Origin: Candidatus Poribacteria bacterium
GTDB taxonomy: Bacteria > Poribacteria > WGA-4E > WGA-3G
Direction: 5' to 3'
Length of the DNA stretch: 44,501 bases
Assembly: GCA_022822085.1 (NCBI GenBank)
Contig: JAJECK010000115.1
Span: forward strand, 1-44,501
Shown here: in pieces, positions 42,228 through 44,501 of the stretch
Layout of the letters: each line of letters begins with the position of its first letter
Position numbering within the stretch: position 1 is the stretch's first letter
Made by a program: the position numbers and the translations under genes
Notes under the pieces: model-generated
Told to the model about the DNA's origin: nothing
The model's database searches: none
What the model saw: the letters and a program-made list of their open reading frames with translations, nothing else

Positions 42228-43691
42228 ATGGGAGTAAAGATATATAATTCCCTTAGCAGACAACTTGAGGAATTTTCACCTCAAATAGAAGGGCAAGTCT
42301 CAATGTATAGTTGTGGTCCCACCGTCTATGACTATATACATATCGGTAATGCCCGAACAGCACTTGTTACTGATATAATACGAAGGTATCTTGAATACAG
42401 AGGGTATGCAGTAAAGTTAGTTCAGAACTTGACAGATATTGACGACAAAATAATCACACGGGCACAAACACTTGGTGTCAGTTCCAGCCAACTTGCAGAT
42501 ACAAACGGGCAGGCATATTTTGAAGACACACAACGGCTCGGAATCCAACCCGCTGATGTGCACCCGAAAGCAACAGAGCACATTCCGGAGATGATAGACC
42601 TTATCAAAACACTCATAGCGAAAAATGCAGCCTATGTGATTGAGGGTAGTGTCTATTATCGTGTCAATTCTTTCAAGGAATACGGGAAATTATCGCGACG
42701 TAAACCGGAGGATTTATTAGCAGGAGCACGTGTTGAAGTGGATCCACGCAAAGAGGACCCACGCGATTTTGATATGTGGAAAGCCGCAAAACCCGGTGAA
42801 CCGTTTTGGGATAGTCCATGGGGACCCGGAAGACCCGGATGGCACATTGAATGTTCGTCTATGGCGATGAAGCACCTCGGTGAAACGATTGATATACACG
42901 CTGGAGGTGAAGACCTTCTTTTTCCACACCACGAAAACGAGATCGCACAGAGTGAATTGGCAACAGGTAAACCATTCGCACGTTACTGGGTACATGTTGC
43001 TTTTCTTAAAATAGATGGTAAGCGAATGGGAAAGTCTGAACAAAACTTTATTTTTTTGAGAGAAGCATTAGACAAATATTCTGCGGAGATAATCCGTCAT
43101 TTTCTCATTTCAGCACATTACCGACATCCACTTGATTATAGTTTGGAAAGCCTACAAAAATCTGAATCCGCACTCAAACGTTTGAATAACTGTGTGGATT
43201 CATTGCAAAAGTATTATGAGGCAACACCAGAAATTGAAGAAAATAATAGCACGGCATCAGTAGACACATCACACGAAGATTCTGAACTTCTTGAAATGAT
43301 TAAAACCTTGCAAATACAGTTTACTGATGCGATGGATAACGATTTCAATACAGCTAAAGCAATAGGAACAATATTCTCATTTGTCAGTCATGTCAATAAA
43401 TCTCTCAGGTCGTCAAATGAGGTTTCTTCTTACACCTTAGCAAATGCCTACAAAGTGTTATTAGAAACATGCCAAGTTCTCGGTATTTATACGATGGATG
43501 AACAGGACAAGGACACCGAAAACACCGCTGCGTCCCTCGATCCTCTGGTTGAACTACTCTTAGAGATCAGACAAGATGCCAGAGAGCAGAAAGATTGGGA
43601 TACGTCCGATAAAATTCGTGATAGATTAAAAGAAATTGATATTGAAATCCAAGATACACGCGAGGGCACGTCTTGGAAATTTGTATCATAA
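42228..43691 (+). CDS. cysS: Cysteinyl-tRNA synthetase
   Basis: The 487-residue class I synthetase charges tRNA-Cys. It shows the zinc-linked MYSCGPTVYD, the HIGH-type HIGNAR, the DIDDKII segment, the zinc/active-site GWHIECSSMAMKHLGETIDIHAGGEDLLFPHHENEIAQSE, and the KMSKS-type KRMGKS. A C-terminal helical DALR-like domain (about 315-487) completes it. It is the last gene of the ispD-ispF-cysS run, with a 3-base gap from ispF. Confidence 0.96.
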   Translation: MGVKIYNSLSRQLEEFSPQIEGQVSMYSCGPTVYDYIHIGNARTALVTDIIRRYLEYRGYAVKLVQNLTDIDDKIITRAQTLGVSSSQLADTNGQAYFEDTQRLGIQPADVHPKATEHIPEMIDLIKTLIAKNAAYVIEGSVYYRVNSFKEYGKLSRRKPEDLLAGARVEVDPRKEDPRDFDMWKAAKPGEPFWDSPWGPGRPGWHIECSSMAMKHLGETIDIHAGGEDLLFPHHENEIAQSELATGKPFARYWVHVAFLKIDGKRMGKSEQNFIFLREALDKYSAEIIRHFLISAHYRHPLDYSLESLQKSESALKRLNNCVDSLQKYYEATPEIEENNSTASVDTSHEDSELLEMIKTLQIQFTDAMDNDFNTAKAIGTIFSFVSHVNKSLRSSNEVSSYTLANAYKVLLETCQVLGIYTMDEQDKDTENTAASLDPLVELLLEIRQDAREQKDWDTSDKIRDRLKEIDIEIQDTREGTSWKFVS

Positions 43692-43728
43692 CTAATAGGA
43701 TTTACATAAGAACGGTGGGCACGTTTTG

Positions 43729-43844
43729 ATGAAGATTAATTTATTAATTCGGTAATTTTTTATCCGTACGAGGCAGGTTTCGCTCCTCCGCTGGCGAGGT
43801 TTCCTAACCTCGCCACATTACCAAAATTATTTTTTAATCTTCAT
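43729..43844 (+). mobile_element. Nested palindromic element B, copy 4 (116 bp)
   Basis: The element starts ATGAAGATTAATTT and ends TTAATCTTCAT, flanked by G (43728) and G (43845). Removing it rejoins an 8-bp hairpin, GCACGTTT (43719-43726) with AAACGTGC (43847-43854), whose 3-base loop TGT has the duplicated G at its centre. It contains the GGCGAGGTT/AACCTCGCC hairpin (43793-43814). It occupies the gap after cysS; the remainder to 43994 has no coding frame. Confidence 0.75.
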
Positions 43845-43994
43845 GTAAACGTGCTGTCAACTCAGATTCCTAAGACAAAATATACCAGTTTAGTCATATT
43901 TAATGAATGAGTGGAATTGAGTAACCTAAACTAAAACCCGACATATTACTTTACCGTAATTGTCAGAATAATAAGTATACAAAGGAGTTATAAA

Positions 43995-44501
43995 ATGTTG
44001 ATCAGAACAACTTTGGCTTTTACATTTTTTTGTTTTTCAGTTATTCTCATAGGATGTGGAGCTCTATTTTCAGTTCAGGAGTGGAGTGAAAACTACGCCT
44101 TGATGGAAGGTTCACAATCAACTACACCACAAGCGATTGATGGCAATTTAAACACTATCGGCGATGCAATCTTCCCCGGAGATGTAGTCGGAATGAGTCC
44201 AGCGTCTGAGGTAATAATTACGTTACCCGAAAAAAAGAATATCCGTCGCATTGTTGTCCGTTCCGATAATGTCATTGAATTTGATGTGTTTGTGGAAAAA
44301 GAGAGTCATACGACTGAAAGAAACTGGACTTTGATTAAAGAAATAAAAAAAGCAAGTAACCCTGAAACTGTATCTGTTTTAGTACCATACCCTACAGACA
44401 GGGTTCGCCTTAGGGTAAGGAGAACAAGAGATGATGCATCTAAGAGTCGGGAATTTGGCGCGCGTAATGTCGGCTATATAAGGGCATCTAATCGCCGCGC
44501 A
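43995..44501 (+). CDS. Lipoprotein with discoidin-like domain (partial, runs off the window)
   Basis: The 169 visible codons begin with a lipoprotein signal with lipobox ILIGC (Cys21). The following part, LMEGSQSTTPQAIDGNLNTIGDA...VIITLPEKKNIRRIVVRSDN, resembles the start of an F5/8 type C (discoidin-like) carbohydrate-binding domain (DGN-x-x-T then I-x-L-x-x-x-x-x-I-x-R-I-V). AAAGGAG precedes the ATG by 7 bases. The gene continues beyond the window end. It is likely a surface or periplasmic binding protein. Confidence 0.65.
   Translation, partial: MLIRTTLAFTFFCFSVILIGCGALFSVQEWSENYALMEGSQSTTPQAIDGNLNTIGDAIFPGDVVGMSPASEVIITLPEKKNIRRIVVRSDNVIEFDVFVEKESHTTERNWTLIKEIKKASNPETVSVLVPYPTDRVRLRVRRTRDDASKSREFGARNVGYIRASNRRA

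Overview
The window looks like a chromosomal segment of an uncultivated Gram-negative-type (diderm) bacterium of moderate to low GC. The mix of LamG, HEAT-repeat, heparinase-like and two-domain esterase proteins, many secreted or lipid-anchored, resembles Candidatus Poribacteria or a related lineage. That assignment is an inference from gene style; no rRNA marker is present. Outer-membrane barrel-like proteins, lipoproteins and an MCE transport system support a two-membrane envelope. No transposase, integrase, CRISPR array, tRNA or rRNA gene was seen.

Layout. 1-5000: secreted proteins of unknown function, one (3010-3750) with a decayed C-terminus, and a LamG protein. 5064-12669: a Ski2-like helicase with a GNAT gene, two HEAT-repeat lipoproteins separated by an intact 131-bp MITE, a metallophosphoesterase, a cupin and a TrpF-like isomerase. 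12748-19765: an ammonium-uptake region with two paralogous barrel-like proteins and two Amt transporters, a near-perfect sigma-54 promoter, and a GT39-type glycosyltransferase on the opposite strand. 19793-26712 (minus strand): a two-domain esterase, a nuclease-like protein, decayed gene remnants, a YwqK/MORN-repeat lipoprotein, a membrane protein and a heparinase II/III-like protein that lacks the usual histidines. 26725-30559: VOC protein, QueE, a frameshifted amidohydrolase, a small membrane protein and an APH-like kinase. 31230-43691: a housekeeping block, rpsF-ssb-rpsR-rplI-dnaB, then mlaE-mlaF-mlaD, radA, yacL-like, ispD, ispF and cysS. The radA/yacL/ispD/ispF/cysS order recalls the Bacillus neighbourhood, without disA, gltX and cysE. 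The window ends inside a lipoprotein gene.

The most unusual signal is in the intergenic DNA. Four copies of a 114-151 bp palindromic element (called B here) share the ends ATGAAGATTAA / TTAATCTTCAT. Each sits exactly at the centre of another short hairpin with a 3-nt loop, and each shows a direct duplication of only the central base. Two of them occupy the two hairpins of a second MITE copy (30669-31049). One occupies a REP-like hairpin whose empty form is seen at 12862-12874. One occupies an unrelated 8-bp hairpin after cysS. The long B copies carry a further small palindrome inside their own internal hairpin. This nested arrangement suggests a mobile element that targets hairpin loops.

Other points of interest: a VxA/D-x-H-E-A signal-peptide junction shared by the two barrel proteins and one Amt, predicting an albumin-like Cu/Ni-binding (ATCUN) mature N-terminus; a bidirectional promoter with overlapping -10 boxes at 26725-26777; and an MlaD with a C-terminal barrel-like domain that could form an inner-to-outer membrane bridge.
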